Origin: Streptomyces viridochromogenes
Lineage (GTDB): Bacteria; Actinomycetota; Actinomycetes; Streptomycetales; Streptomycetaceae
Direction: 5' to 3'
Assembly (NCBI RefSeq): GCF_001270495.1
Contig: NZ_LGUR01000219.1
Span: 1 to 64,000, forward strand
Length of the DNA stretch: 64,000 nt
Shown here: positions 30,629 to 39,120 of the stretch, piece by piece
How positions within the stretch are numbered: position 1 is the first letter of the stretch
Layout: each line of letters starts with the position of its first letter
Made by a program: the position numbers and the translations under genes
The notes under the pieces: generated by a model
The model's input: only the letters and a program-made list of their open reading frames with translations
Database searches by the model: none
What the model was told of the DNA's origin: nothing

Positions 30629-31630
30629 TTACCAGGCGAAGGCCTCCGGAGACGGCCCAGGCCCCGGGAAGATCTCGTCCAGCCCCGCCAGCAACTCCTC
30701 GCCGAGCTCCAACTCGGCGGCCCGCAGGGCGGATTCGAGCTGCTCCGCCGTACGCGGGCCGACGATCGGGCCGGTCACGCCGGGACGGGTGAGCAGCCAG
30801 GCCAGGGCCGCCTCGCCGGGCTCCAGGCCGTGCTTGTCGAGCAGGTCCTCGTACGCCTGGATCTTCGCGCGTACGGCCGGGTCGGCGAGGGTGTCGGTGG
30901 CCCGCCCGGAGCTGCGCCGTCCGCCCTCGACCTCCTTCTTGATGACGCCGCCGAGCAGGCCGCCGTGCAGCGGCGACCACGGGATGACGCCGAGGCCGTA
31001 CTCCTGCGCGGCCGGGATGACCTCCATCTCGGCGCGGCGCTCATAGAGGTTGTAGAGGCACTGCTCGCTGACGAGCCCGATGGTGCCGCCCCGCCGGGCG
31101 GCGATCTCGTTGGCCTGGGCGATCTTGTAGCCGGGGAAGTTGGAGGACCCGACGTACAGGATCTTCCCCTGCTGGACCAGCACGTCGATGGCCTGCCAGA
31201 TCTCCTCGAAGGGAGTGGCGCGGTCGATGTGGTGGAACTGGTAGACGTCGATGTAGTCGGTCTGGAGCCGCTTGAGCGACGCGTCGACGGCCCGCCGGAT
31301 GTTCACGGCCGACAGCTTGTCGTGGTTGGGCCACGCCTCGCCGTCCGCGCCCATGTTGCCGTAGACCTTGGTGGCGAGGACGACCTTCTCGCGTCGCTCG
31401 CCGCCCTTCGCGAACCAGTTGCCGATGATGCTTTCGGTACGGCCCTTGTTCTCGCCCCAGCCGTAGACGTTCGCCGTGTCGAAGAAATTGATGCCTGCGT
31501 CCAGCGCCGCGTCCATGATCGCGTGACTGTCGCCCTCGTCGGTCTGCGGACCGAAGTTCATGGTGCCGAGGACGAGCCTGCTGACCTTGAGTCCCGTGCG
31601 TCCGAGCTGCGTGTACTTCATGGTCCGCAC
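30629..31630 (-). CDS. aldo/keto reductase
   Basis: A 333-residue NADPH-dependent oxidoreductase with an (alpha/beta)8 barrel. Catalytic residues appear as Asp in FFDTANVYGWGENKGRTE (Asp, Tyr), Lys in VVLATKVYG and His in VYQFHHIDRATPFEEIWQAID. The C-terminal cofactor loop reads GVTGPIVGPRTAEQLESAL. It belongs to the YajO/Tas-like AKR group; substrate is unknown. The start could be ATG 31630 or ATG 31621 (MKYTQLGRTG). It stands alone downstream of a divergent secreted-protein gene. Confidence 0.92.
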   Translation of the reverse strand: MRTMKYTQLGRTGLKVSRLVLGTMNFGPQTDEGDSHAIMDAALDAGINFFDTANVYGWGENKGRTESIIGNWFAKGGERREKVVLATKVYGNMGADGEAWPNHDKLSAVNIRRAVDASLKRLQTDYIDVYQFHHIDRATPFEEIWQAIDVLVQQGKILYVGSSNFPGYKIAQANEIAARRGGTIGLVSEQCLYNLYERRAEMEVIPAAQEYGLGVIPWSPLHGGLLGGVIKKEVEGGRRSSGRATDTLADPAVRAKIQAYEDLLDKHGLEPGEAALAWLLTRPGVTGPIVGPRTAEQLESALRAAELELGEELLAGLDEIFPGPGPSPEAFAW

Positions 31631-31771
31631 GCTAGTCGGGTGGAGTGCGCTCTAGGCAAGCGCGTTCAGCCACGAGGGCACCTTGATCCTTGACGCTAAC
31701 TGCTGGTTAGTGCTTTCCTTTGGTGAGCAGTAGCTTGAACTTTCAATATCGCCGGGAAAGAGAGCAGCATC

Positions 31772-32704
31772 GTGACCCCCACCACCACTGCCCGCCGGGC
31801 CGTCGTCGCCGCGTTCGCCGCGGCGGCCCTCGCCGTCCCCCTCGCCGCCGCGCCTGCGATGGCGGCCACGCCGAGCGCTGCCGCTCATCACGCCGGGTAC
31901 GGCGACCAGGCGCGCCTCGCGTACCAGAAGTACGTCACTGTCCGGGTCCTGAAGGGCGTGTTCGAGCAGGGTGACACCGCGGTCGTCGACCGTTATGTCC
32001 GGCAGGACTACATCCAGCACAACCCGCTGGCGCCCGATGGCGCCGAGACGCTGAAGAACCTCGGCCAGGCCATCCATCAGCAGTTCCCGGACGCCGAGTA
32101 CGGCATCAAGCGGGTCATCTCCGAGGGCGACCTGGTGCTGGTGCACTCAAACGTGGTGATGACGCCGGGCACGCGCGGACAGGCCGTCTTCGACATCTTC
32201 CGCTTCCAGGGCGGGAAGATCGCCGAGCACTGGGATGTCGGGCAGAACGTGCCGGAGGGCTCCGCCAACGGGAACGACATGTTCTCCACGGTGAGTTGGC
32301 CGCGGACGGAGGAGCCGGGGCCGGGGTGGCTGACCGCGTACAACAAGCGGCTCGTGACCAAGGCCTTCGAGCAGTTGATCGTGCGGAAGGATCTCTCGGC
32401 CCTTGACCGGTACTGGGGGGCCGAGTACCACCAGCACAACCCGAACATCGCGGACGGGGTGGCCGGCGCGAAGGCGGGGCTCGGCGGGTTCTTCGAGCAG
32501 TTCCCGCAGCTGAAAGTGACGCCGAAGCGGGTGATCGCCGAGGGCGATCTGGTCGCGGTGCACAGCCACTACGTGGCCGTGCCGGGGGAGCGGGGGCAGG
32601 CCGTGGTGGACCTGTTCCGGGTGCGGGGCGGGAAGATCGTGGAGCACTGGGATGTGCTTCAGGATGTTCCGGCCACGTCCGCGAATGACAACGGGATGTT
32701 CTAG
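31772..32704 (+). CDS. secreted protein with two SnoaL/NTF2-like domains
   Basis: A 310-residue exported protein. The signal is RRAVVAAFAAAALAVPLAA with cleavage near AMA (residue 30). Two homologous SnoaL-like (NTF2 fold) halves follow: each has a helix (VTVRVLKGVFEQGD / VTKAFEQLIVRKDL), the HNP motif (YIQHNPLAPDG / YHQHNPNIADG), FFEQFPQL-type, KRVI(S/A)EGDLV.VHS, and GGKI.EHWDV. It is thus an internal tandem duplication, 12 domain strands long. Bacterial SnoaL proteins are usually cytoplasmic single domains, so the secreted double form is uncommon. GTG 31772. Function is unknown. Confidence 0.85.
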   Translation: MTPTTTARRAVVAAFAAAALAVPLAAAPAMAATPSAAAHHAGYGDQARLAYQKYVTVRVLKGVFEQGDTAVVDRYVRQDYIQHNPLAPDGAETLKNLGQAIHQQFPDAEYGIKRVISEGDLVLVHSNVVMTPGTRGQAVFDIFRFQGGKIAEHWDVGQNVPEGSANGNDMFSTVSWPRTEEPGPGWLTAYNKRLVTKAFEQLIVRKDLSALDRYWGAEYHQHNPNIADGVAGAKAGLGGFFEQFPQLKVTPKRVIAEGDLVAVHSHYVAVPGERGQAVVDLFRVRGGKIVEHWDVLQDVPATSANDNGMF

Positions 32705-32934
32705 GGCAGGGAGTTGAGGAAGGTCGTCCAGGTGGTGGGGGTTACCTGGACGGCCGGGGTGGTGGGGGTTTTTGAGTCGCGGATGTGGATCGTGGTGGGG
32801 GTGAGGGCTACTTCGAGGCACTCGCCGCCCTGGCTGCTGCTGTAGCTCGACTTGGTCCAGCTCAGAGCGACCTCTACGCACTCGCCTTCGCCGTCGCTGT
32901 AGCTGCTCTTGAACCAGACGAGGTCTGCACTCAT
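32701..32934 (-). CDS. double DUF397 protein
   Basis: A 77-residue protein with two successive DUF397 halves: LVWFKSSYSDGEGECVEVAL and LSWTKSSYSSSQGGECLEVAL, then a TPTTIHIRDSKTP end. DUF397 proteins are encoded next to XRE regulators in Streptomyces (as in the BldB/AbaA-type or WhiJ-like families) and likely interact with them. Its ATG overlaps the end of the XRE gene by 4 bp (ATGA), so translation is coupled. Its 3' end overlaps the convergent secreted protein gene by a few bases. Confidence 0.9.
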   Translation of the reverse strand: MSADLVWFKSSYSDGEGECVEVALSWTKSSYSSSQGGECLEVALTPTTIHIRDSKTPTTPAVQVTPTTWTTFLNSLP

Positions 32935-33740
32935 AGCTTCCCTGCCACCTCTTCGATCAGCCTTGCCGACTCCTCGGGTGTGAGGGCCTGCGCTCGCAGA
33001 ATGCCATATTTGCCGAACAGGTCGCCCACGTCGGGTTGGTCACTTACGAAGTAGCCGCCCCGGTGGCCTTCGACATAGGCAAGTTGGTGACGATCGGCCG
33101 TCTCCAGAAGGCTCATACGGCCCGCGAGCCCGGCGTGGTCCTGTCGATGGTGTGGCATCACCTGGATCTCGACGTGGCGCAACTCGCCGAACCTCAGGAT
33201 GTGGTGAAGCTGCTCCTTGAGTGTGGCTGCGCCACCCAACGGGCGTGTAAGCACGGACTCTTCGAGCACATAGCTGATGGTGGGGGTGGGCTTGCGTGTA
33301 AAGAGCTGCTGGCGTTTCAGTCGGGAGGCCACACGTCTCTCGACCTCCGCATCGTCCAAGGTCGGGCAGCGGTTGGAAGTGAAGACCGCCCGGGCATAAG
33401 CCTCCGTCTGGATCGAACCGGGGATCAGATGGGTCTGGTACACATGCACCGCCGAGGCTTTCATCTCCTCCGCCAGGTAGTCCTCGGTCCACGGCCGAAG
33501 CCCACCCTTCCCGAACTCCTTCTCCGCCAGCACCAGCAGTGCACCCTGTGCACCGAGCACGTCGTCCGCGATCTCGACGAACCGCCCCTTCGGCGACCGC
33601 TCACCCCGCTCCACCATCGCCACCTGCGACTTGGAGTACCCGACGTGCTTGGCCAGGCCCTCCTGTGTCATCCCGGCCCGCTCGCGGAAGAACCTCAACA
33701 GCGCGCCGAACGACTCCGACCCTCGATCACCGGAGTGCAC
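32931..33740 (-). CDS. XRE regulator with DUF5753 domain
   Basis: A 269-residue regulator. The N-terminal HTH (residues about 8-62: FGALLRFFRERAGMTQEGLAKHVGYSKSQVAMVERGERSPKGR pattern) is followed by a DUF5753 domain with the hallmark IPGSIQTEAYARAVF, VASRLKRQQLF and YVLEESVLTRPLGG. GTG 33740 is selected because GGGGAGG lies 5 nt before it. It pairs with the DUF397 gene downstream. Such pairs tune development or antibiotic production in Streptomyces; the target here is unknown. Confidence 0.93.
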   Translation of the reverse strand: MHSGDRGSESFGALLRFFRERAGMTQEGLAKHVGYSKSQVAMVERGERSPKGRFVEIADDVLGAQGALLVLAEKEFGKGGLRPWTEDYLAEEMKASAVHVYQTHLIPGSIQTEAYARAVFTSNRCPTLDDAEVERRVASRLKRQQLFTRKPTPTISYVLEESVLTRPLGGAATLKEQLHHILRFGELRHVEIQVMPHHRQDHAGLAGRMSLLETADRHQLAYVEGHRGGYFVSDQPDVGDLFGKYGILRAQALTPEESARLIEEVAGKL

Positions 33741-33823
33741 ACCGACCTCCCCAACTGCACATCCCCGCACCACCGTTGTAAACCTCTGGTCACAGTATGT
33801 GAGCGCCCGGAACGATTTGCGGC

Positions 33824-34252
33824 ATGAACGAGAGAATCGCCGCCCCCTGGATCCCGACCTGGATCCCCGCCACCGGCCACTCGCTCCGCCTCGCCGGTAT
33901 CCACTTCGATGCCGTACGCGTCAGAGGCGCCGCAGGTGAGCGCGTCGCCTCGGAGCTGATCTCGGCCACGTACTTCGCCGCGGGGCCCGTGGTCCAGGAG
34001 TTCGTGGGCGAGCGGAGCATGTACTTCCTGTTGCCCCCGCAAACCGCGTCGGCCTTTCGCTGGCCTTCCGGAGTACGGGCGCTGACGCGCGGTGACAGCA
34101 CTCTGGCGTACGTCGGTGTCCCCGCGCTGGCCGGCATGACCTGGCCGTTGGGGTGGAGGTCGGAGCCGTCGGAGAGGGTGCCGTTCGTGGCGGGGGAGTT
34201 GCTGTGGGATGTGGTGACGCAAGTGGTGGGGCGGGTGGGCGCCCGACGGTGA
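33824..34252 (+). CDS. hypothetical protein
   Basis: A 142-residue soluble protein (MNERIAAPWIPTWIPATGHSL ...) divergent from the XRE regulator. It contains FDAVRVRGAAGERVASEL, YFLLPPQTASAFRWPSGVRAL and YVGVPALAGMTWPLGWRSEP. Streptomycete XRE/DUF397 pairs are often flanked by this kind of gene. No catalytic motif or named family is recognised. Confidence 0.7.
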   Translation: MNERIAAPWIPTWIPATGHSLRLAGIHFDAVRVRGAAGERVASELISATYFAAGPVVQEFVGERSMYFLLPPQTASAFRWPSGVRALTRGDSTLAYVGVPALAGMTWPLGWRSEPSERVPFVAGELLWDVVTQVVGRVGARR

Positions 34253-34260
34253 CGTGGCCG

Positions 34261-34926
34261 TCAGAGCTGGTGCGCGGCCGGGTGCAGCGTCGCGAACACG
34301 GCGCGGGCGCGGGTGTCGTCCGGGGACTGCCAGGCGCCGATGACATGACCGGCGGCGTCGGAGGGGGCGATGTCCGGGTCGGTGGGCCGCAGGACCCGGT
34401 GGATACGGAGCGTCATGCCACCCGGGGCGGGAAGCTCTGTGCCGTCCTGGTCGTCGGTGGCCTTGACGAGCCCCTCCCAGGCGGGGAGGCCGTCGCCGGT
34501 GTAGGAGTGGGTGACCTCGTGGTCGGGGGTGTCGGAGAGGCTCTGGGCCTGGGCCTGGACGCGGCCCTCGAACAGGGCCAGCAACTGGGCGACCAGCACC
34601 GGGTCGTGGACGCCGTCGTAGGCCCAACGGGGTCCCAGTACGCCGTGCTCCATGGTGCCGACGAGGGCGTGTTCCGCGCCGTCGAGGGGGGCGCCTCGGT
34701 AGGTGAGCGGCACGAGGTAGTGGACCGGCTCGGGGCCGGCGGCGGAGGCGTCCGTGGCCACCATGAACTCGATTCCGACCTCGCCCTCCGGGTCGTCGAG
34801 CCGGAAACCGCCGGTCCTGCTCAACGCCGGTTCGCCGGTGCCGACGTACCAGGGGCGGGTGGGCAGCCAGGAGGCGAGCAGTTCGAGCTTGGTCGGCTTG
34901 AGGGTGGTGTTGTGGATGACGGCCAT
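34261..34926 (-). CDS. maltokinase N-terminal cap-like protein
   Basis: A 221-residue stand-alone protein beginning MAVIHNTTLKPTKLELLASWLPTRPWYVG, which resembles the N-terminal cap domain of actinobacterial maltokinases; no kinase domain follows. Database entries for relatives are sometimes mislabelled as glucan branching proteins. ATG 34926 is preferred; an in-frame ATG at 34962 lies inside the upstream Uma2 gene. The Uma2 stop at 34940 is 13 bp upstream, so the two may be co-transcribed. Function is unknown. Confidence 0.75.
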   Translation of the reverse strand: MAVIHNTTLKPTKLELLASWLPTRPWYVGTGEPALSRTGGFRLDDPEGEVGIEFMVATDASAAGPEPVHYLVPLTYRGAPLDGAEHALVGTMEHGVLGPRWAYDGVHDPVLVAQLLALFEGRVQAQAQSLSDTPDHEVTHSYTGDGLPAWEGLVKATDDQDGTELPAPGGMTLRIHRVLRPTDPDIAPSDAAGHVIGAWQSPDDTRARAVFATLHPAAHQL

Positions 34927-34939
34927 GCCGCTCAGCTTC

Positions 34940-35533
34940 TCATCGGTCGCGGGGGAACTCATCCGTTTTCAGGGTGAGGCCGAGGAGAGTGGTGGCCATG
35001 TCGACGTCCCCGCCGTATGTGATGGACGTGTCGCTCACGTAGTCGCCGTCCTTGGGCTGGGTGAAGAGGTGGCACTTGCCCGTGTACGGGTCGGCGATGA
35101 GATAGACGGGGACTTCGGCGAGGGCGTACGCGGTCTTCTTGGGACCGTAGTCGTTCTTGGCCGTGTCCGTGGAGATGACCTCGGCGATGAACTCGACGTC
35201 CTCGTGGCGCCAGCGGCCTTCGGCGTTCTTCTGGGCACCGTCGCGCAGCTTCGCCACGTCCGGGGCGAGGCCGTTCTTGCGACCGGGGAAGTCGATGCGG
35301 ACGTCCGAGAACACCTTGACGTCCATGCCGAACGTGTCCTCCAAGGCTCGGACGATCCTGCGAATGGTCTCCCAGTGGATGTCCCGCTGCGGCGACATGT
35401 AGATGGTCCCCTCGACGATCTCGACCTTGTATCCCTCGGGGACGGGCATCTTCTCGAGCCGCTCGAACATCTCGTCGAGCCAGTACGTGTCGTCGCTCTG
35501 GGCCATCGCGATCCTGTCTTCAAGGACGGTCAT
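34940..35533 (-). CDS. Uma2-family PD-(D/E)XK endonuclease
   Basis: A 197-residue protein of the Uma2/DUF820 restriction-endonuclease-like family, abundant in Streptomyces and cyanobacteria. The fold's landmarks are VEIVEGTIYMSPQRDIHW, LAPDVAKL (catalytic Asp), VEFIAEVISTDTAKNDYGPKK (E-x-V/I with Lys later in KKTAYALAEVPVYLIADP). ATG 35533 (MTVLEDRI) is supported by conservation with the relic at 28,867. The biological role of Uma2 proteins is largely unknown. Confidence 0.88.
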   Translation of the reverse strand: MTVLEDRIAMAQSDDTYWLDEMFERLEKMPVPEGYKVEIVEGTIYMSPQRDIHWETIRRIVRALEDTFGMDVKVFSDVRIDFPGRKNGLAPDVAKLRDGAQKNAEGRWRHEDVEFIAEVISTDTAKNDYGPKKTAYALAEVPVYLIADPYTGKCHLFTQPKDGDYVSDTSITYGGDVDMATTLLGLTLKTDEFPRDR

Positions 35534-35647
35534 CGTGGCGCTCCTCCCCGGCTGCCCCATCGACGAGTGCTACCGCGCAGTACAACGATACGCACGGTGA
35601 CCTGACACGGAGAGGAAGCTCACATACCAGATCATGCGGCGCAAGGA

Positions 35648-36328
35648 TCACACCGCGTAGGGCTCGCCCAGGTCCCACGCCTGGTACATCGCCTCCGCGA
35701 ACGCCTCCGCGATCTTGTGCTCACCGCTCGCGTTCGGGTGCGTGCCGTCGTACGTGTCGAGGTGGATGTCGTACGACGGGGGCGGCGACGCCAGCAGCAG
35801 CGGGGAGCGCGGCTCGTCCAGGTCGGCGACCGCCTTCGCGAGGAGTTCGTTGAAGCGGGCGACCTCGGCCGCGAAGGCCGGCTCCGTCTCGGCGCGGACG
35901 TTCGGGATCACCGGCAGGACGGCGATCCGCACCCGGGGGTCGGCCGAGCGCGCCTCGGCCACGAAGGCCCGTACGTTCTCCGCCGTCTGCTCGGCGTTCG
36001 TGTAGAAGCCGAGGTCGATCAGGCCCAGCGCCACCAGCAGCACGTTCGCCCGGCACGTCCGCACCGCCTCGCCGATCAGCGGCGCCATGTGCAGCCAGCC
36101 CTCGCCCCAACCGGCCAGATGGGCGCGGGGGAAGGCCGGGTCGGGGTCGGCGTACTCGTACGACGTGGGGGCGTCCAGGGCCTTGTCGTAGAGCGTCTCG
36201 CGCGGGCCGACGAGGGCGAAGGGGCCGCCGTACGTCTCACGCAGGTGCTGCCACATGCGGTAGCGCCACGTGTGTTCGCCGGCGCTGCCGATGGTCTGGG
36301 AGTCGCCGACGGGCATGAACCTGAGCAT
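35648..36328 (-). CDS. SGNH/GDSL hydrolase-like protein
   Basis: A 226-residue protein with SGNH block I MPVGDSQTIG (nucleophile Ser) and block V DGTHPNASG (catalytic Asp and His). Block III, normally GxND, reads VALGLIDLGFYTNAEQTAEN, so the oxyanion-hole Asn appears replaced. No signal peptide is present, so it would be cytoplasmic. ATG 36328 (MLRFMPVGDSQ) is chosen; ATG 36316 is an alternative. It may be an esterase or acyl-hydrolase of altered activity. Confidence 0.82.
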   Translation of the reverse strand: MLRFMPVGDSQTIGSAGEHTWRYRMWQHLRETYGGPFALVGPRETLYDKALDAPTSYEYADPDPAFPRAHLAGWGEGWLHMAPLIGEAVRTCRANVLLVALGLIDLGFYTNAEQTAENVRAFVAEARSADPRVRIAVLPVIPNVRAETEPAFAAEVARFNELLAKAVADLDEPRSPLLLASPPPSYDIHLDTYDGTHPNASGEHKIAEAFAEAMYQAWDLGEPYAV

Positions 36329-36493
36329 CCGCTCATGATGGACGATCGCTACCTGGCGGTAGGGGCAGGCGGGGTGTGAAGCCTGACACGCCACTCCGAC
36401 CACGCCACTCCGACGCGCCACGGACGTGCCACCGACCGTCACCCTCCGTCGACCCGGCCTCCGAATCACCAGGCCGGATGGCAGGCTTGGGGC

Positions 36494-37480
36494 ATGCGCC
36501 GACCGATCGCCCTTCTCGCCGGACTCCTGCTCGCGGGTGCCTGCGCCCTGCCCGCCTCCGCCGCCGACGGGGACGGCAAGGGCACCGAGGACTTCACGAT
36601 CAAGGACCCGCGCATCACCGAGTCCAGCGGCCTCGCCGCCTCGCGCCTGCACCCCGGCGTCTACTGGACGCACAACGACCAGGACGAGGGCGCCTACCTC
36701 TACGCCGTCGACAGCGCCACCGGCGAGACCGTCGCCAGGATCACCATGACCGGTGTCGGCACCCCGCGCGACGTGGAGGCGATCTCCATCGGGCCGGACA
36801 ACGAGATCTGGGTCGGCGACATCGGCGACAACGACGGTGTGCAGTGGCCTTATGTCTGGATCTACCGCCTCCCCGAGCCCAAGACCCTCAAGGACCAGAC
36901 GGTCCGTGCCACGCAGTACGTGGTGAAGTACTCCGACGGCAGCCGCGACGCCGAGTCCCTCGTCGTGCACCCCAGGACCGGGCGCGTCTACATCATCGAC
37001 AAGCAGGAGGACGGCGGGCACCTGTACGAGGGCCCGGCCGAGCTCTCCGCCTCCGGCACGAACGTCTTCAAGCCCACCGTCCCCGTCGACATGTGGGCCA
37101 CCGACGCCGCCTTCTCCCCGGACGGCAAGACGCTCGCCGTACGCGGCTACTTCGGCGGCGTCGCCTACGACTGGAACGGCGGCAGGCTCAAGCGGCTGGA
37201 GCGCATCAGCGTGCCCCTCGGCCAGGGCGAGTCCGCCAGCTACTCGACCGACGGCACCAAGCTCATGCTCGGCAGCGAGGGCGTCGGCAGCGCGGTGGTG
37301 GCCGAGGACGCGCCCGGCGACGCCGGGTCCTCCGACTCCTCCTCCGGCAGCGGCAGTTCGGCCTCGCCGGGCGACGGTGACGACGGCGGCAGGACCGGGG
37401 ACCTCAAGGTCGGCGCCATCGCCGTACTCGTCGGCTGTGTGGTCGTCTTCGGGTTCCGGCGGCTGCTGCGGAGGCGATGA
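36494..37480 (+). CDS. secreted, membrane-anchored beta-propeller-like protein
   Basis: A 328-residue protein: signal peptide (MRRPIALLAGLLLAGACALPASA), then a WD40/YncE-like extracellular domain (IKDPRITESSGLAASRLHPGVYWTHNDQDEGAYLYAVD; VEAISIGPDNEIWVGDIGDN; WATDAAFSPDGKTLAVRGY), a Ser/Gly/Asp-rich linker (about 275-300), one membrane helix (VGAIAVLVGCVVVFGF) and a basic RRLLRRR tail. It is therefore a cell-surface protein held by a C-terminal anchor. The repeats resemble esterase-like phytase/SdiA-regulated folds. Ligand is unknown. Confidence 0.85.
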   Translation: MRRPIALLAGLLLAGACALPASAADGDGKGTEDFTIKDPRITESSGLAASRLHPGVYWTHNDQDEGAYLYAVDSATGETVARITMTGVGTPRDVEAISIGPDNEIWVGDIGDNDGVQWPYVWIYRLPEPKTLKDQTVRATQYVVKYSDGSRDAESLVVHPRTGRVYIIDKQEDGGHLYEGPAELSASGTNVFKPTVPVDMWATDAAFSPDGKTLAVRGYFGGVAYDWNGGRLKRLERISVPLGQGESASYSTDGTKLMLGSEGVGSAVVAEDAPGDAGSSDSSSGSGSSASPGDGDDGGRTGDLKVGAIAVLVGCVVVFGFRRLLRRR

Positions 37481-37504
37481 GCGGAGAGGGTGAGGGGACG
37501 GGAC

Positions 37505-37538
37505 GAGGGGAGGGGATGAGGGGAGGGGATGAGGGGAG
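37505..37538. repeat. 13-bp G-rich tandem repeat
   Basis: GAGGGGAGGGGAT is repeated 2.6 times directly after the propeller gene. Runs of four Gs spaced by a few bases could form a G-quadruplex. It may also be polymorphic between strains. Confidence 0.7.
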
Positions 37539-37648
37539 ATCGCGCAGGTTCGCGAGCAGGCAAGTGGCCCTGCTGCGGGCCCTGATAGCGTCCCCCCGGC
37601 CCAGCCGGCCGATCTTGCGATCCAGCCACAAGGACCATTCCGCCCCGC

Positions 37649-38275
37649 ATGGACAACCCACCCGCGGCACCCGACGTCGCCCAGGTGCTCAAGCACAACC
37701 GCGCGCTGCTGTACCGGCACACAGCCGCGCGCCTCGCGCTCGCCGGGGGTCTGCTCGCGGTGCCGTACGCGGCGCATCTGGTCGCGTATGACGCCGCCCT
37801 GCCGGCGTTCGCGATCCCGGCCGCCTTCTTCGTGCTGATCTTCCTGCTGCTCCGGCTGCGCCACGGCTCGCGCCTCAAGGTGTGCGAGAAGGTGTTGCGC
37901 ACCTACCCGCTGGAGTACCGCACCCGGGTGTCCAAGAAGGGCTCCGAACGGAAGTACTTGGGCGATGTGCACACCGTCCGGCTCTCGGTGCGCGGGCAGC
38001 ACGGTGCCCCCTCGCTGCGTGCGGTCAACGCCTCGACGGTGCGCCGCTGGCCGGCGGAGGCCGAGGCGGGCGGCGCCTGGTTCGCCGGTGACCCGGCCTT
38101 CGGCGGCGTCATGATCGTGCCGGCGGGCAACGCCATGCTCTTCCTGCAGCCCGCGCCTTGGGCGAAGTACGAGGAGGAGCGCGCACAGGCCGGCCGGCAG
38201 CGCACCCTCCTCGCCGAACAGGCCGGTATCTCCCGGCTGTTGGAGAAGGAACCGAACATCATGGTGGGCGGATGA
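37649..38275 (+). CDS. membrane protein of unknown function
   Basis: A 208-residue protein with two close membrane helices (ARLALAGGLLAVPYAAHLVAY and AFAIPAAFFVLIFLLLRL) near residues 27-70, followed by a cytoplasmic domain (KVCEKVLRTYPLEYRTRVSKKGSERKYLGDVHTVRL) with beta-rich character. It overlaps the next gene by 4 bp (ATGA), so the two membrane proteins form an operon. No family is recognised. Confidence 0.72.
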   Translation: MDNPPAAPDVAQVLKHNRALLYRHTAARLALAGGLLAVPYAAHLVAYDAALPAFAIPAAFFVLIFLLLRLRHGSRLKVCEKVLRTYPLEYRTRVSKKGSERKYLGDVHTVRLSVRGQHGAPSLRAVNASTVRRWPAEAEAGGAWFAGDPAFGGVMIVPAGNAMLFLQPAPWAKYEEERAQAGRQRTLLAEQAGISRLLEKEPNIMVGG

Positions 38276-38823
38276 AGCGCGTTCTCGGCTGGGTGAGCGG
38301 TGTCCTCCTCGCCCTCGTCATGGCCTTCTGGTGCGTCACCGCGACCGCCGACATGGCCCTGTCCGCCGGTATCTACGGCACCCCGGGCACGTACAAGGTG
38401 GAGCGCTGCTACGACACCGACCTGAGCGGCAAGCACTCCGACTACGACTGCCACGGGGACTTCACGCCCGACAGGAAGACCGCCGCGGACGCCGACTACG
38501 TGCCCCTTGAGGACACCGGACGCGACTACCCGGACGGCACGGAGTTCGACGCGCGGCAAGGTATCGAGCCGGAGACGCTCCAGCGGGTCGGGTTCTGGGG
38601 AGTCGTCGGCGAGCTCTGGCAGGTCTCGATCTGCGTGGCCGTCCTCGCGGTCCTCGCGTACCAGGCGATCAAGCCGCGCGGGGCGGACCGACGCCGCGAG
38701 GACCACCGCCGGGAGCCCTCGCGGCGCCAGAAGGCGGCCGACCGGGTGGGGTACGCCGTCCTGGTCGCCGTCCCCGTGGGGCTGCTGAGCTGGATCGCCA
38801 TGGTCGCGGAGCCGACACCGTAG
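38272..38823 (+). CDS. membrane protein of unknown function
   Basis: A 183-residue protein with an N-terminal membrane helix or uncleaved signal (MKRVLGWVSGVLLALVMAFW), an extracytoplasmic domain of about 90 residues containing two cysteines (VERCYDTDL and YDCHGDFTP), a second helix (WQVSICVAVLAVLAY), a basic cytoplasmic loop (RGADRRREDHRREPSRRQK) and a final helix (YAVLVAVPVGLLSWIAMV). It is translationally coupled with the gene before it and may form a complex with it. Confidence 0.7.
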   Translation: MKRVLGWVSGVLLALVMAFWCVTATADMALSAGIYGTPGTYKVERCYDTDLSGKHSDYDCHGDFTPDRKTAADADYVPLEDTGRDYPDGTEFDARQGIEPETLQRVGFWGVVGELWQVSICVAVLAVLAYQAIKPRGADRRREDHRREPSRRQKAADRVGYAVLVAVPVGLLSWIAMVAEPTP

Positions 38824-38989
38824 GTGGGTAAGCACGCGCGAACGGACCGGAGCAGATGCAGGTTGCGAGCCGTGCGGTGATTCGAGACCTCTACAACGTT
38901 AGGCCGCGGCCTGCGGAAGGCACCACGGAAATTCTGTGTCCAGCCCGAGCGTGTTGCCGGATGCAGCGTCAGGTCCAACGGCGGCCGAC

Positions 38990-39055
38990 TCCAATGGGAA
39001 CGCCACGCCGCACGTCAAGAAGAGGTTCAACGCCGTCGAGGCCACCGCGCACTAA
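38990..39055 (+). pseudogene. possible 3' coding relic
   Basis: The 297-bp gap after the membrane proteins has no intact gene. A short coding-like stretch, SNGNATPHVKKRFNAVEATAH then TAA, may be the end of a lost gene. Its TAA opens a 26-bp sequence repeated at 41418. I cannot assign the family. Confidence 0.3.
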
Positions 39056-39078
39056 GCCAGCAGGATCGGCGACAGCCG
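39053..39078. repeat. 26-bp direct repeat, left copy
   Basis: TAAGCCAGCAGGATCGG followed by CGACAGCCG matches 41418-41443 at 24 of 26 positions. The two copies enclose the sigma factor cassette and two gene fragments. Confidence 0.7.
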
Positions 39079-39120
39079 GCGTCCCGGCCGAGAAGGACCG
39101 CACCCCGGCATGGTCACCGC

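Noticed and set aside
34940..35533. Restriction-modification system based on the Uma2 nuclease fold
   Set aside because: No methyltransferase, specificity or other defence gene is nearby; Uma2 proteins are scattered widely and function alone.
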